Shown one piece after another: positions 34,770-44,603 of a DNA stretch of 44,603 bases. The stretch is from Candidatus Mediterraneibacter surreyensis. Its GTDB lineage: Bacteria; Bacillota; Clostridia; Lachnospirales; Lachnospiraceae. Both the position numbers and the translations under genes were made by a program. The stretch's first letter is position 1. Every line of letters starts with the position of its first letter. The stretch is from contig DWYB01000071.1 of NCBI GenBank assembly GCA_019118885.1, forward strand, positions 1 through 44,603, read 5' to 3'. The notes beneath the pieces were generated by a model. The model was not told the origin of the DNA, did not search any database, and saw nothing but the letters and a program-made list of their open reading frames with translations.

Positions 34770-35453
34770 ACGGGAAATCTGACAGAAACATTGATGGAAG
34801 AGCTCAATTGTGAGACGGTATTTACTCTTCCGGTCGTGGGAGGTATCTCCGAATCCGTGGTGGTCACATGGATCATCATGGCGGTTCTTGTTCTGCTGTC
34901 TATTATCCTGACGAGAAACCTCAGGGTGGAAAATCCCGGCAAAGTTCAGCTCGCATTGGAAGCTGGCATAAGCTGGGCGCAGAACTTTTTTGAAGGGGTT
35001 ATCGGAAAAGAAAGCCGAAGATACAGCCCTTATCTGATCACGGTACTTCTCTATCTGGCTGCAGCGAATACGCTTGCGCCGCTGTTCGGCTTTAAACCGC
35101 CGACAAAAGATCTGAACGTGACGGCAGCTCTGGCTATTATGAGCATGTGCCTGATCGAATTTTCGGGCATCCGCAAGAACGGGGTAGTTCACTGGGTAAA
35201 ACATTTCGCCCAGCCTATTCCGGTGGTAGCGCCGATCACAGTACTGGAGATCGTCATCCGGCCGCTGTCGCTCTGTATGCGACTCTTCGGAAACATGCTG
35301 GCCGGGTTTGTGGTGTTGGAACTGCTTAAGTTCTTTGTACCGCTGATCATACCGATCCCGGTAAGTTTTTATTTTGATATCTTCGACGGTCTGCTTCAGG
35401 CGTATGTATTCGTATTCCTGACGGCGCTGTTTATGACTGAGGAGATGGAGTGA
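34770..35453 (+). CDS. atpB: F-type ATP synthase subunit a (apparent ACG start)
   Basis: Subunit a is the stator half-channel that passes ions to the c ring. About five or six helices are present, with the essential arginine in SLCMRLFGNMLAG and a late FDGLLQAYVFVFLTALFM helix. The start is odd: a perfect AAGGAGG (34756-34762) is followed after 7 bases by ACG at 34770, giving GNLTETLMEELN as the first residues. The next possible in-frame starts, TTG 34791 and ATG 34794, lie about 30 bases from that site. I start at 34770 (227 residues). If the later start is used, the protein is 219-220 residues. Confidence 0.85.
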   Translation, partial: TGNLTETLMEELNCETVFTLPVVGGISESVVVTWIIMAVLVLLSIILTRNLRVENPGKVQLALEAGISWAQNFFEGVIGKESRRYSPYLITVLLYLAAANTLAPLFGFKPPTKDLNVTAALAIMSMCLIEFSGIRKNGVVHWVKHFAQPIPVVAPITVLEIVIRPLSLCMRLFGNMLAGFVVLELLKFFVPLIIPIPVSFYFDIFDGLLQAYVFVFLTALFMTEEME

Positions 35454-35454
35454 T

Positions 35455-35496
35455 CCCGCAGCTTGCGGGGAGCCGTTGCCGTATGGAGGAAACGGC
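35455..35496 (+). promoter_or_regulatory. Tandem hairpins between atpB and atpE
   Basis: CCCGCA-GCT-TGCGGG (35455-35469) and GCCGTT...AACGGC (35472-35496) form two adjacent stem-loops without T runs. They sit just before the c-subunit gene, which must be made in about ten times the amount of its neighbours, and may protect or enhance that part of the message. Confidence 0.5.
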
Positions 35497-35545
35497 AGGG
35501 AAATTTCATAACACAAAAAAACTATGAAAAAAGGAGATTAAAATT

Positions 35546-35770
35546 ATGGGAACAATTATTGCTATCGGAGCTGGTATTGCAGTATTAACAGGTATTGGAG
35601 CAGGTGTAGGTATCGGTATCGCAACAGGAAAGGCTACAGAGGCGATCGCAAGACAGCCTGAGGCAGAGGGAAAGATCAGTAAGAACCTGATCCTTGGATG
35701 TGCGCTTGCAGAGGCAACAGCTATTTATGGTTTCATCATCGGACTTCTGATCATCATTCTTCTTCAGTAA
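35546..35770 (+). CDS. atpE: F-type ATP synthase subunit c
   Basis: This 74-residue proteolipid is a two-helix hairpin forming the rotor ring. The polar loop has ARQPEAEG and the ion-binding carboxylate is E56 in [10 protein letters not shown]. Compared with the Na+-binding ring of Ilyobacter, the Gln of helix 1 is I23 and the Ser after the Glu is A57; only the Thr (T58) remains. That points to proton coupling. AAAAGGAG precedes the ATG, and two hairpins lie upstream. Confidence 0.97.
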   Translation: MGTIIAIGAGIAVLTGIGAGVGIGIATGKATEAIARQPEAEGKISKNLILGCALAEATAIYGFIIGLLIIILLQ

Positions 35771-35819
35771 TGGCAGTGGCAGAATTTAGAGACGATAACA
35801 TGAAAGGTGGGTTGCAAAG

Positions 35820-36320
35820 GTGATTTCAATAGACTTGAACCTTGTCTGGACCATAATCAACCTTGTTGTTCTTTATCTTTTGCTTAGACATTTCCTCATC
35901 GGTCCTGTGATGAACATCATGGATCAGAGAAAACAGATGATAGAGGATGGATTCAAGAATGCGCAGACAGCGCAGGAAGACGCAAACAGGCTGAAGCAGG
36001 AGTATGAGACGGCTTTAAACGGAGCAAAACAGGAATCCGTACAGCTTATAGAGGATGCAAGAAAGAGTGCGAAAGTCGAATATGACCGCATTATAAATGA
36101 AGCGGGAGAAAAAGCCGGCACTATGATCGAATCCGCAAAAGAGAGCGTGCGCATCGAACGTGAGCAGACGATGAAAGAACTGAAGTCACAGATCGCAGGT
36201 CTTGCTGCCGCATCAGCGGCAAAGATCATTGGCAGAAATGCAGATGATAAGGAGGGTCAGAGCCTGTACGATCAGTTTTTGAAAGAAGCAGGTGAGGGCG
36301 ATGGCAATGCAGACAAATAA
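35820..36320 (+). CDS. atpF: F-type ATP synthase subunit b
   Basis: The 166-residue subunit has one N-terminal membrane helix (about 6-25, LNLVWTIINLVVLYLLLRHF) and a long charged, heptad-like helix, the dimeric peripheral stalk. The NIMDQRKQMIEDG segment after the helix is typical. The start is GTG at 35820 after GCAAAG and a GAAAGGTGGG box. Its end overlaps the start of atpH by about 20 bases. Confidence 0.93.
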   Translation: MISIDLNLVWTIINLVVLYLLLRHFLIGPVMNIMDQRKQMIEDGFKNAQTAQEDANRLKQEYETALNGAKQESVQLIEDARKSAKVEYDRIINEAGEKAGTMIESAKESVRIEREQTMKELKSQIAGLAAASAAKIIGRNADDKEGQSLYDQFLKEAGEGDGNADK

Positions 36321-36831
36321 GGAAATACGTTGTTCTTCTCCGGCAGTTTCATATGGAAAAGTTCTTTTTGAACTGAATATTCCGGAAGAGAGTGTTCGGA
36401 AGACACGGGAGATATTAGCGGCTGTTCCGCAGCTTTCAGAGTTGTTTATGAATCCTACGGTTGCCCTGAAGAAAAAGCTGGCAGTCATTGACAGGGTCTT
36501 TCCCGAAGAAATGAGAAATTTTCTGAAAACAGCATGCAAGTATCGCAGAATGGATCTTATGGATGAGATCTTTGCCGCATATGACAAGTGCAGAGATGAG
36601 AAGAACAGAACGTTGAATGCTGTGCTTACATGCACCGTTGACCCGAGCGAGGAACAAAAACAAGGAATGGAAGCATTTTTGTGCAGAAAATACGGCGCAG
36701 AAAAAGCGCAGATCGAAGTGCGCCATGACGCAGATCTTCTGGGCGGATTTATTCTCCGCGTGGGCAGCGATGAATATGACTGGAGTATGAAAGGTCGTCT
36801 GGACAGGCTTACACAGACTTTAGCGCACTGA
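36301..36831 (+). CDS. atpH: F-type ATP synthase subunit delta
   Basis: Delta clamps the top of the F1 head to the b stalk. The product is 176 residues from ATG 36301 (GGTGAGGG just upstream; GTG 36292 and ATG 36307 are alternatives). The N-terminal helical bundle with [22 protein letters not shown] and the C-terminal [28 protein letters not shown] (split here) are family hallmarks. It overlaps atpF and precedes atpA by 23 bases. Confidence 0.93.
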   Translation: MAMQTNKEIRCSSPAVSYGKVLFELNIPEESVRKTREILAAVPQLSELFMNPTVALKKKLAVIDRVFPEEMRNFLKTACKYRRMDLMDEIFAAYDKCRDEKNRTLNAVLTCTVDPSEEQKQGMEAFLCRKYGAEKAQIEVRHDADLLGGFILRVGSDEYDWSMKGRLDRLTQTLAH

Positions 36832-36854
36832 CAATAAACCTGGAGGTGAACAAG

Positions 36855-38360
36855 GTGAGTTCAATCAACTCAGATGAGATTATCTCTATACTCCGAGAAG
36901 AGATAGAGAATTTTGATACAATGAGCAAAGACAGTGAAGTCGGAACTGTCGTCTCAGTAGGTGACGGGATCGCCACGATCTATGGGATCGACCACGCCAT
37001 GTACGGAGAGATCATCACATTCGAGACCGGGCTTAAAGGAATGGTTCAGGATATCCGCAAGGATGAGATAGGATGTATCCTTTTCGGAAGTGATACCGAG
37101 ATCCGTGAGGGCACAAAAGTATCCCGCACAGGAAAGAAAGCCGGCGTACCTGTCGGTGAAGCATATATAGGAAGAGTCGTCAATGCGCTTGGAGAGGCGA
37201 TTGACGGACGGGGCGAGATCAAGGCGGACGATTACCGCCCGATCGAGCAGGAGGCTCCGGGAATCATAGACAGAAAGTCTGTCAGCGTTCCGATGGAGAC
37301 CGGTATCCTGTCTATCGACGCAATGTTCCCGATCGGCCGCGGACAGCGTGAGCTGATTATCGGAGACCGTCAGACAGGAAAGACATCAATCGCAATGGAC
37401 ACGATCTTAAACCAGAAAGGAAAAGATGTAATCTGTGTCTATGTTGCGATCGGACAGAAAGCATCTACGGTGGCAAAGGTAGTAAACACGCTGAAGTCAC
37501 ACGGCGCTATGGACTATACAATCGTGGTATCCTCCACGGCGAGCGACTGCGCACCGCTGCAGTATATTGCTCCCTATGCAGGAACATCAATGGCAGAATA
37601 TTTTATGTATCAGGGAAAAGATGTTCTGATCGTATATGACGATCTGTCCAAACACGCAGTTGCATACCGTGCGCTGTCACTTCTTCTCGGACGTTCTCCG
37701 GGACGTGAGGCATATCCGGGAGATGTATTCTATCTCCACTCAAGACTGCTGGAGCGCTCCAGCCGTTTGAGCGATGAGAAAGGCGGCGGTTCCATCACAG
37801 CTCTGCCGATCATTGAAACACAGGCAGGAGATGTATCCGCATATATTCCGACAAACGTGATCTCCATTACAGACGGTCAGATCTTCCTGGAGAGCGGTCT
37901 TTTCGCATCAGGTATGAGACCGGCGGTCAATGTAGGTCTTTCCGTATCCCGTGTGGGTGGCGCGGCGCAGACAAAAGCGATGAAAAAAGCATCAGGAAGT
38001 ATCCGTATTGATCTGGCGCAGTACAGAGAGATGGAAGTGTTTACACAGTTCAGTTCTGATCTGGATCCTGCAACGAAAGAACAGCTTGAATACGGAAGCG
38101 GCCTGATGGAATTGCTGAAACAGCCGCTGTATCATCCGCTGTCTCTGCATGAGAAGGTTATTACCCTCTGTGCGGCGACGCATAAAGTACTCCTGGGAAT
38201 CGATAAAAAGGAGATCAAGCAGTTCCAGTCAGATATGCTTACATATTTTGACACTGCACATCCGGAGATCGGACAGGAGATCGAGGAAAAGAAAGTGCTG
38301 TCTGACGAACTGATTGAAAAGATCGTAGAGACTGCAAAGGAATTCAAGAAGAGCAGGTGA
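36855..38360 (+). CDS. atpA: F-type ATP synthase subunit alpha
   Basis: Alpha is the non-catalytic nucleotide-binding head subunit. I use GTG 36855 because GGAGGTGA (36842-36849) lies 5 bases before it; a GTG at 36846 overlaps that site. The 501-residue protein carries Walker A GDRQTGKT at 170-177, the [10 protein letters not shown] segment and the [13 protein letters not shown] region with the arginine that reaches the beta site. Full length and intact. Confidence 0.97.
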   Translation: MSSINSDEIISILREEIENFDTMSKDSEVGTVVSVGDGIATIYGIDHAMYGEIITFETGLKGMVQDIRKDEIGCILFGSDTEIREGTKVSRTGKKAGVPVGEAYIGRVVNALGEAIDGRGEIKADDYRPIEQEAPGIIDRKSVSVPMETGILSIDAMFPIGRGQRELIIGDRQTGKTSIAMDTILNQKGKDVICVYVAIGQKASTVAKVVNTLKSHGAMDYTIVVSSTASDCAPLQYIAPYAGTSMAEYFMYQGKDVLIVYDDLSKHAVAYRALSLLLGRSPGREAYPGDVFYLHSRLLERSSRLSDEKGGGSITALPIIETQAGDVSAYIPTNVISITDGQIFLESGLFASGMRPAVNVGLSVSRVGGAAQTKAMKKASGSIRIDLAQYREMEVFTQFSSDLDPATKEQLEYGSGLMELLKQPLYHPLSLHEKVITLCAATHKVLLGIDKKEIKQFQSDMLTYFDTAHPEIGQEIEEKKVLSDELIEKIVETAKEFKKSR

Positions 38361-38364
38361 TAAC

Positions 38365-39249
38365 ATGCCAAATATCAGAGAGATACAGAGCCGTATCAAC
38401 AGTGTCAAAGATACGATGAAGATTACAAACGCGATGTATATGATCTCCTCTTCCAAGATGACGCAGGCAAAGAAAAAGCTGGCGGATACCGAACCTTATT
38501 TTTACGCTCTGCAGGGCGAGATTTCAAGAATCTTAAGGCATCTGCCCGAGCTGGAACATAATTATTTCATGCAGAGAAAAGAAATCCCGCAGGAAGAGCG
38601 GAAGATCGGTTCCATCGTGATCACTGCCGATAAAGGACTGGCAGGGGCGTATAACCACAATATCGTAAAGCTGGAAGAAGAGATCCTGGCAAAACCGGGA
38701 ATCCACAAGCTGTTCATTGTGGGAGAACTGGGCCGTCATTACTTTGCAAAGCGCGGGGTAGAGATTGATACAAATTTCCAGTATACTGTGCAGAAACCGA
38801 CCATGCATCGCGCCAGAGATATCTCCGGAGTGCTGCTGGATCAGTTTGAAAAGGGTGAACTGGATGAAATCTATATCGTGTACACGCGAATGGAAAATTC
38901 TGTTCAGTCAGATGCGGAAGTGATTAAACTTCTTCCCCTTGAGAGAAGTTCATTCAATGAAATGAAGATGCCTCTTAATGTGCACCGTGAGTCAATCGAA
39001 CTGTATCCGTCTGCAGAGGCTGTGCTGGACAGTATTGTACCGAACTATGTAACCGGTATGATATACGGTACGCTTGTTGAGTCTTATGCGAGTGAGCACA
39101 ATGCCCGTATGATGGCCATGAAATCGGCAACTGACAGTGCGCAGGATCTGATTCATGACCTGTCTATCGTGTACAACAGGGCGCGGCAGGCAGCCATCAC
39201 ACAGGAGATCACAGAAGTCTGTGCAGGTGCAAGGGCACAGCAGAAGTAG
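38365..39249 (+). CDS. atpG: F-type ATP synthase subunit gamma
   Basis: Gamma is the rotating shaft inside alpha3beta3. It has 294 residues. The N-terminal helix NIREIQSRINSVKDTMKIT and the C-terminal helix ending in YNRARQAAITQEITEVCAGA are the conserved coiled-coil parts, with the globular Rossmann-like middle (ITADKGLAGAYN) between. It begins 4 bases after atpA. Confidence 0.95.
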   Translation: MPNIREIQSRINSVKDTMKITNAMYMISSSKMTQAKKKLADTEPYFYALQGEISRILRHLPELEHNYFMQRKEIPQEERKIGSIVITADKGLAGAYNHNIVKLEEEILAKPGIHKLFIVGELGRHYFAKRGVEIDTNFQYTVQKPTMHRARDISGVLLDQFEKGELDEIYIVYTRMENSVQSDAEVIKLLPLERSSFNEMKMPLNVHRESIELYPSAEAVLDSIVPNYVTGMIYGTLVESYASEHNARMMAMKSATDSAQDLIHDLSIVYNRARQAAITQEITEVCAGARAQQK

Positions 39250-40680
<1,431 letters not shown>

Positions 40681-40711
40681 GAGTGCAGAATAGAACAGGA
40701 GTGTATGCATA

Positions 40712-41131
40712 ATGGATACATTTGGTCTGAAAATCATAGCAAGTGATAAGGTATTTTACGAGGGCCGCTGCAAAAAACTCATTATCCCAGCTCCCGACGG
40801 AGAAAAAGGAATCCTGCCGAACCACGAGAACATGGTCATAGCCATTACCGTAGGTACCGCAAAGCTTCAGCTTGTCGGTGAGGATGAATGGAGAGACCTT
40901 GCCGTAGGAACCGGATTCGCAGAGATCGTAAACAACCGTGTCACTTTACTTGTAGATACTGCCGAGAAACCTGAAGATATCGACGTCCGTCGCGCTCAGG
41001 AGCAGCAGGAACGGGCCGAGGAACAGATGAGGCAGAAACAGAGTATACAGGAATATTATCATACCCAGGCATCCCTTGCCCGTGCGATGACCAGACTAAG
41101 AGTCGCCCAGGACAAGAAGTGGAACATATAG
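40712..41131 (+). CDS. atpC: F-type ATP synthase subunit epsilon
   Basis: Epsilon links gamma to the c ring and can inhibit ATP hydrolysis. The 139-residue length is normal, with an N-terminal beta barrel (FGLKIIASDKVFYEG, ILPNHENMVIAI) and a C-terminal two-helix arm (VRRAQEQQERAEEQ and ASLARAMTRLRVAQ). It is the last gene before a strong terminator. Confidence 0.96.
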   Translation: MDTFGLKIIASDKVFYEGRCKKLIIPAPDGEKGILPNHENMVIAITVGTAKLQLVGEDEWRDLAVGTGFAEIVNNRVTLLVDTAEKPEDIDVRRAQEQQERAEEQMRQKQSIQEYYHTQASLARAMTRLRVAQDKKWNI

Positions 41132-41149
41132 CAACAACTCAGCCATGGA

Positions 41150-41196
41150 GAAAACTGTGCAAAATCATGCTTGCATGAATTTTTGCACAGTTTTTT
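41150..41196 (+). terminator. Terminator of the F-type ATP synthase operon
   Basis: AAAACTGTGCAAAA pairs with TTTTTGCACAGTTTTTT, with an inner TCATGC/GCATGA stem: long, perfect and ending in T's. Confidence 0.92.
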
Positions 41197-41327
41197 CTTT
41201 TAATATCATATTCTGCATGATTTTGTTTAATTTGTTCTCGATTTTTACGGACATGAGGGGATTGGTTGCCCGGGGAAATTAAGTGTGCTATCCTGAGAAA
41301 AATTACAATTGCCAGGGAGGATCAACA

Positions 41328-42659
41328 GTGAATGATAAAATAATGTTTGGTGTTTCTACTTCCAGTTATCAGATTGAGGGAGCCGTTCATGAAGACGGTC
41401 GTACAGATTGTATCTGGGATACTTATTCCAAAGAATTTGGAAATATTTTAAATGGAGATACCGGTGAAGATGCCTGTGACCATTATCACAGATACCGGGA
41501 AGATATTGGATTGATCAGGGAACTGGGAGCTGATATCTATCGGTTTTCAATTTCATGGAACAGGATATATCCGGAAAAAGACAGATATAATCCCTCGGGG
41601 ATGGCATTTTACAGGAATCTTTTAAAAGAACTAAAAGAAAAGGAAATCAAAGCTTGCGTGACAATTTATCACTGGGATCTTCCACAATGGGCACAGAATC
41701 TGGGAGGGTGGGAAAACAGAGAATGTGTCGCATGGTATCTTCAGTTTGCGGAAAAGCTTTTTGAAGAGTTGGATGATGACGTATCTATGTGGATTACTCA
41801 TAATGAGCCATATTGTTCCGGATTTCTGGGATATTATAAAGGAGAACATGCTCCAGGCAGAAAGACACCGGATGGAGGTCTCAAAGCAGTTCATCATCTT
41901 CTTTTATCTCACGGGAAAGCGGTGGAAATGTATCGGAAAAAAGGCGGAAAACATCCAATTGGCATTACACTGAATCTTGGATATATGTATCCGTCTTCGG
42001 ACAGTGTATCTGATCATCTGGCATGCCGTATGGCTGACGGATATACGAACCGGTGGTTTTTGGACGCCCTGTTCAGAGGGAAATATCCGAACGACATGCT
42101 AACATATTTTGCGGCCAGATATGGAATAGATTACTCGTTTATACAGCAGGGGGATATGGAATGTATATCTGTGCGTACCGACTTTTTGGGAATCAACCAT
42201 TACTCCAGCACTACCGTAAGGTATGCGCCGTATGCGTCTGAACTTTTTGAGTCGTGTGTTACCCAGAAAGCAAAGACTTCAATGGGATGGGATATTGATC
42301 CGGAGGCTTTTGAAAATCTGATCGTCAGAGTGAGGAAGGAATATACAGAGATTCCGGTTTATATTACGGAAAATGGTTCTGCATGGCAGGATGTTTTGGA
42401 TCAAGGTTGTGTTCATGACGCAGACCGTACATTATACATGGAAAAATATATTGATATAGTAGATCGCCTGAATGAAAAAGGAATGAATATCAAAGGATAC
42501 TTTTGCTGGTCGCTGTTGGATAATTTTGAATGGCCGTCAGGATATTCTCAGAGATTTGGAATTGTATATGTGGATTATCTTTCTCAAAAAAGGATAAAAA
42601 AAGACAGTTACTTCACTTATCAACATATTATAGAGAAACATAGAAAACAGCCACATTGA
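41328..42659 (+). CDS. Glycoside hydrolase family 1 beta-glucosidase
   Basis: I start at GTG 41328 because GGGAGGA lies 6 bases upstream; the open frame extends to 41283 without a ribosome site. The 443-residue protein is a GH1 barrel with acid/base E160 (THNEPYC) and nucleophile E347 (ITENGSAW). The sugar-binding residues are H115-W116 (TIYHWDLPQW), Q15 (STSSYQIEG) and the NFEWPSGYSQRFGIVYVDY end. The last segment resembles plain beta-glucosidases more than the phospho-type, which carry a serine/lysine phosphate pocket there. It is cytoplasmic, so it acts on imported disaccharides. Confidence 0.92.
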   Translation: MNDKIMFGVSTSSYQIEGAVHEDGRTDCIWDTYSKEFGNILNGDTGEDACDHYHRYREDIGLIRELGADIYRFSISWNRIYPEKDRYNPSGMAFYRNLLKELKEKEIKACVTIYHWDLPQWAQNLGGWENRECVAWYLQFAEKLFEELDDDVSMWITHNEPYCSGFLGYYKGEHAPGRKTPDGGLKAVHHLLLSHGKAVEMYRKKGGKHPIGITLNLGYMYPSSDSVSDHLACRMADGYTNRWFLDALFRGKYPNDMLTYFAARYGIDYSFIQQGDMECISVRTDFLGINHYSSTTVRYAPYASELFESCVTQKAKTSMGWDIDPEAFENLIVRVRKEYTEIPVYITENGSAWQDVLDQGCVHDADRTLYMEKYIDIVDRLNEKGMNIKGYFCWSLLDNFEWPSGYSQRFGIVYVDYLSQKRIKKDSYFTYQHIIEKHRKQPH

Positions 42660-42676
42660 AAAATATGATACAGATT

Positions 42677-42713
42677 ACTGCCGTATTAAGCACCCAGAGC
42701 TTAATGCGGCAGT
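42677..42713 (+). terminator. Hairpin between the beta-glucosidase and the sensor kinase
   Basis: ACTGCCGTATTAAG (42677-42690) pairs with CTTAATGCGGCAGT (42700-42713), with one G-U pair. Only GTTGTATTAT follows, so it is a weak terminator or a processing site that would lower expression of the kinase relative to the hydrolase. Confidence 0.6.
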
Positions 42714-42739
42714 GTTGTATTATCAGGGAGAAGTAAAAT

Positions 42740-44485
42740 ATGAAAAAGAAAAGGTGGAATAATATTAAGATCAGACAGAAAATCATGCTCATTTTTTTCG
42801 GACTGCTGATACTGACCACGACGTTTACACTGATCATAACCTGGCAAAGCAACCGTGAAGAATCGGAGCGGCAAATGCAGGAAATGTCAGATCAGACATT
42901 AAATGCACTGGATAATTCCCTGAACCTGATCGTAAATCAGGTTCAGCAGGGGAGTTATACTATATTTTGGAATCCGGCGGTGCAGAATATTCTTGCAGAG
43001 ATAGGAAACAGAGAACCCGATCCGTCTACCAGGACGATTGTTGAAGAAAGTCTTATTAATATGATGCTGGCCGGAGATTATATATCATCAATCATTCTTT
43101 ATGACGAATATGGAAATAGTTATGACTGCGTCCGATCGGGAACAATGGTAAAAAATAAGATTAATATTGAAGAAATGCCATGGTATGCAGAAGCGGAAGA
43201 AGAGGACGGGGAATTTATCTTTGTACCAGACTCAGGGGTAGCTTCCTTTTCGCCAAAAGAAAATGTGCTTTCTATGATTAAACTGATCAAAAGCAGCGAT
43301 GATTATTCTGAGTTGGGAGTTGTGGTGATTAATATAGCAGAAAGCGTCATACAGCAGTACTTTAACGAAATAGGTGGAGAATACGGAATGCAGTTTTATG
43401 TGTTGAATCATGAAGGAGTTCTGTTTGAATCCAAAGAGGTAAAAGAAAAAAACAATATTTCAGATATACAGAAACATATTTTGCGAGAGCCATCGTTTTA
43501 TCGTCAGATAGATGGTGAGAGAACGCTGATCAATTCAATTGATTCCCAGGTAGCAGGATGGTCTTTGGTCAGTCTGACTCCTGTAGAAAATATCAGGCCG
43601 GCTGCTTCCATAGGCACGACTGTCATACTGCTACTTGTAAATGCCTTGTTTATCCTGATATGCGGTGAGTTTATCCGGCATGTTTTGAGCAACCCTCTCA
43701 AAGAGATGGAGGAACATATCCATAGTGATGAGAAGAGAGGGCTTCATCCGATGAAAGTAGATAAAGATGCGCAGGATGAAATCAGTCAACTGAAAAAAGT
43801 CTATAACGCGATGCAGGAATCAATCCACAAACTGATCGTAAAGATAAAAGAAGAAGATGAAACGATCCGAAAAAATGAGCTTGAGTTGATCCGTGCCCAG
43901 ATTAACCCGCATTTTTTGTACAATACACTGGATGCGATCAGTGCTATGGCTCTGATTGGTGACGGGGAGAATTGTTTTAAAATGACAAGGGCTCTGGAAC
44001 TGTTTTACAGAGACAGTCTGAGCAACGGTGGCAGTCTCGTAACCGTAAGAGACGAGATTAACAGTATAAAAAATTATATGACCATTATTAATATGCGTTC
44101 GGATCTAGAAATAAAAACAGAATATGAAGTTGAAGAAGGACTTGATCAGGAACTGATGTTGAAATTACTGATACAACCATTTGTTGAGAATGCCGTCCAG
44201 CATGGCCTGAGGGGGAAAGATGGCGGTGTGATTAAAATTCATATATATAGAAAAGAGGATAACATTGTCATTGTTGTTTCGGATAACGGATGCGGTATGA
44301 CAGCGGAAAGGGCAGAGGCGCTTCTGTCGGAAAATGGACGACAGAAAAAGAATGGATTTGGAGTATACAGCGCTGCGGAACGGATCAGGCTGTTTTATAA
44401 CGTTGGGAAACCGATCATGATTCAGAGCGCTCCGGAACAAGGAACAAGCATAAAGATCATGATACGCAGGATAAAGTCCAGCTAA
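42740..44485 (+). CDS. YesM-type sensor histidine kinase
   Basis: This 581-residue kinase has a membrane helix at 14-34, an extracellular dCache-like sensor domain (about 35-288), a second helix at 291-309, a HAMP linker (about 311-365), then a His_kinase domain with H391 in AQINPHFLYNTLDAISAM. The ATP domain has PFVENAVQHGL and DNGCGM. In this family the partner is an AraC-type response regulator (YesN) controlling carbohydrate uptake genes. No such gene fits in the remaining 118 bases. Its position behind a beta-glucosidase suggests sensing of a beta-glucoside or related sugar. Confidence 0.93.
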   Translation: MKKKRWNNIKIRQKIMLIFFGLLILTTTFTLIITWQSNREESERQMQEMSDQTLNALDNSLNLIVNQVQQGSYTIFWNPAVQNILAEIGNREPDPSTRTIVEESLINMMLAGDYISSIILYDEYGNSYDCVRSGTMVKNKINIEEMPWYAEAEEEDGEFIFVPDSGVASFSPKENVLSMIKLIKSSDDYSELGVVVINIAESVIQQYFNEIGGEYGMQFYVLNHEGVLFESKEVKEKNNISDIQKHILREPSFYRQIDGERTLINSIDSQVAGWSLVSLTPVENIRPAASIGTTVILLLVNALFILICGEFIRHVLSNPLKEMEEHIHSDEKRGLHPMKVDKDAQDEISQLKKVYNAMQESIHKLIVKIKEEDETIRKNELELIRAQINPHFLYNTLDAISAMALIGDGENCFKMTRALELFYRDSLSNGGSLVTVRDEINSIKNYMTIINMRSDLEIKTEYEVEEGLDQELMLKLLIQPFVENAVQHGLRGKDGGVIKIHIYRKEDNIVIVVSDNGCGMTAERAEALLSENGRQKKNGFGVYSAAERIRLFYNVGKPIMIQSAPEQGTSIKIMIRRIKSS

Positions 44486-44603
44486 GAAATGTCAAGAGGT
44501 GATATGAAAAAAAGTTAAAATTTTTACAGTAGTGAAAAAGGGTAACCTTAACAGACCATTCCGCTATATTGGATTGGCTGCGAACTAAATATTGAGAGTG
44601 CCG
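44486..44603. other. Window end after the kinase gene
   Basis: An AGAGGTG site is followed by ATG AAA AAA AGT TAA (44504-44518), a four-codon frame. Dropping one A of the A7 run opens only about 27 codons with no family match. No supported gene starts here. Confidence 0.4.

Noticed and set aside
35546-35770. Na+-coupled F-type ATP synthase
   Set aside because: The helix 1 Gln and the Ser next to the key Glu are replaced by I23 and A57, so the classical Na+ site is missing.
41328-42659. 6-phospho-beta-glucosidase
   Set aside because: The C-terminal segment keeps the NFEWPSGY-type end of plain beta-glucosidases and there is no PTS gene nearby.
44504-44603. Start of a YesN-type regulator after the YesM kinase
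   Set aside because: The ATG is followed by a stop after four codons, and a one-base shift opens only about 27 codons with no receiver-domain sequence.

Overview
The window looks like a chromosomal segment from a gut-type Lachnospiraceae (Clostridia, Bacillota). This rests on mid-range GC, strong AGGAGG ribosome sites, TTGACA-N17-TATAAT promoters, a Firmicutes-type LexA box, and the gene set: V/A-type plus F-type ATPase, ThiT with a TPP riboswitch, MATE pumps, a YesM-type kinase, an Rpn-like nuclease and YgjP. I see no prophage, insertion sequence or CRISPR array. The species cannot be named from sequence alone.

Layout. 1-1462 (+): end of a betaine/choline-type ABC uptake system (binding domain cut by the window edge, then its ATPase). 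1486-10881 (-): a complete V/A-type ATPase operon, transcribed G/H-C-I-K-F-E-A-B-(unknown membrane protein)-D. 11074-12496 (+): trmB, a 55-residue nine-cysteine protein coupled to a CPRC thioredoxin-like protein, and tRNA-Lys(CUU). 12549-13487 (-): a D-2-hydroxyacid dehydrogenase. 13580-15865 (+): a LexA-box promoter driving Y-family polymerase, an unknown 103-residue protein and an SRAP (YedK/HMCES-like) protein. 15939-16875 (+): promoter, TPP riboswitch, thiT, terminator. 17018-18989 (+): OmpR-type response regulator overlapping its four-helix sensor kinase. 19033-20493 (-): MATE pump. 20617-23264 (+): HTH-Uma2 nuclease-like fusion behind an operator-like repeat cluster, then a membrane-anchored MutS-like ATPase. 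23450-26824 (+): M20 amidohydrolase, second MATE pump, Maf. 26877-27791 (-): Rpn-like nuclease. 28132-28704 (-): YgjP-like metallopeptidase. 28835-30834 (+): a response regulator cut off inside its DNA-binding domain and joined out of frame to the back half of an FtsX-type ABC permease, apparently a deletion scar. 30923-32353 (-): membrane-anchored polysaccharide deacetylase. 32538-34223: two convergent, overlapping membrane-protein genes. 34515-41196 (+): complete F-type ATP synthase operon atpBEFHAGDC with a structured leader and an apparent ACG start for atpB. 41328-44485 (+): GH1 beta-glucosidase and a YesM-type sensor kinase.

How it fits together. Two different rotary ATPases lie about 24 kb apart; the F-type c subunit lacks two of the three classical Na+ side-chain ligands, so it is probably H+-coupled. 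The polymerase-X-SRAP operon looks like a damage-inducible lesion-tolerance cassette (bypass synthesis plus abasic-site shielding) with one unexplained member. Genes are compact: several convergent genes end inside or beside shared bidirectional terminators.
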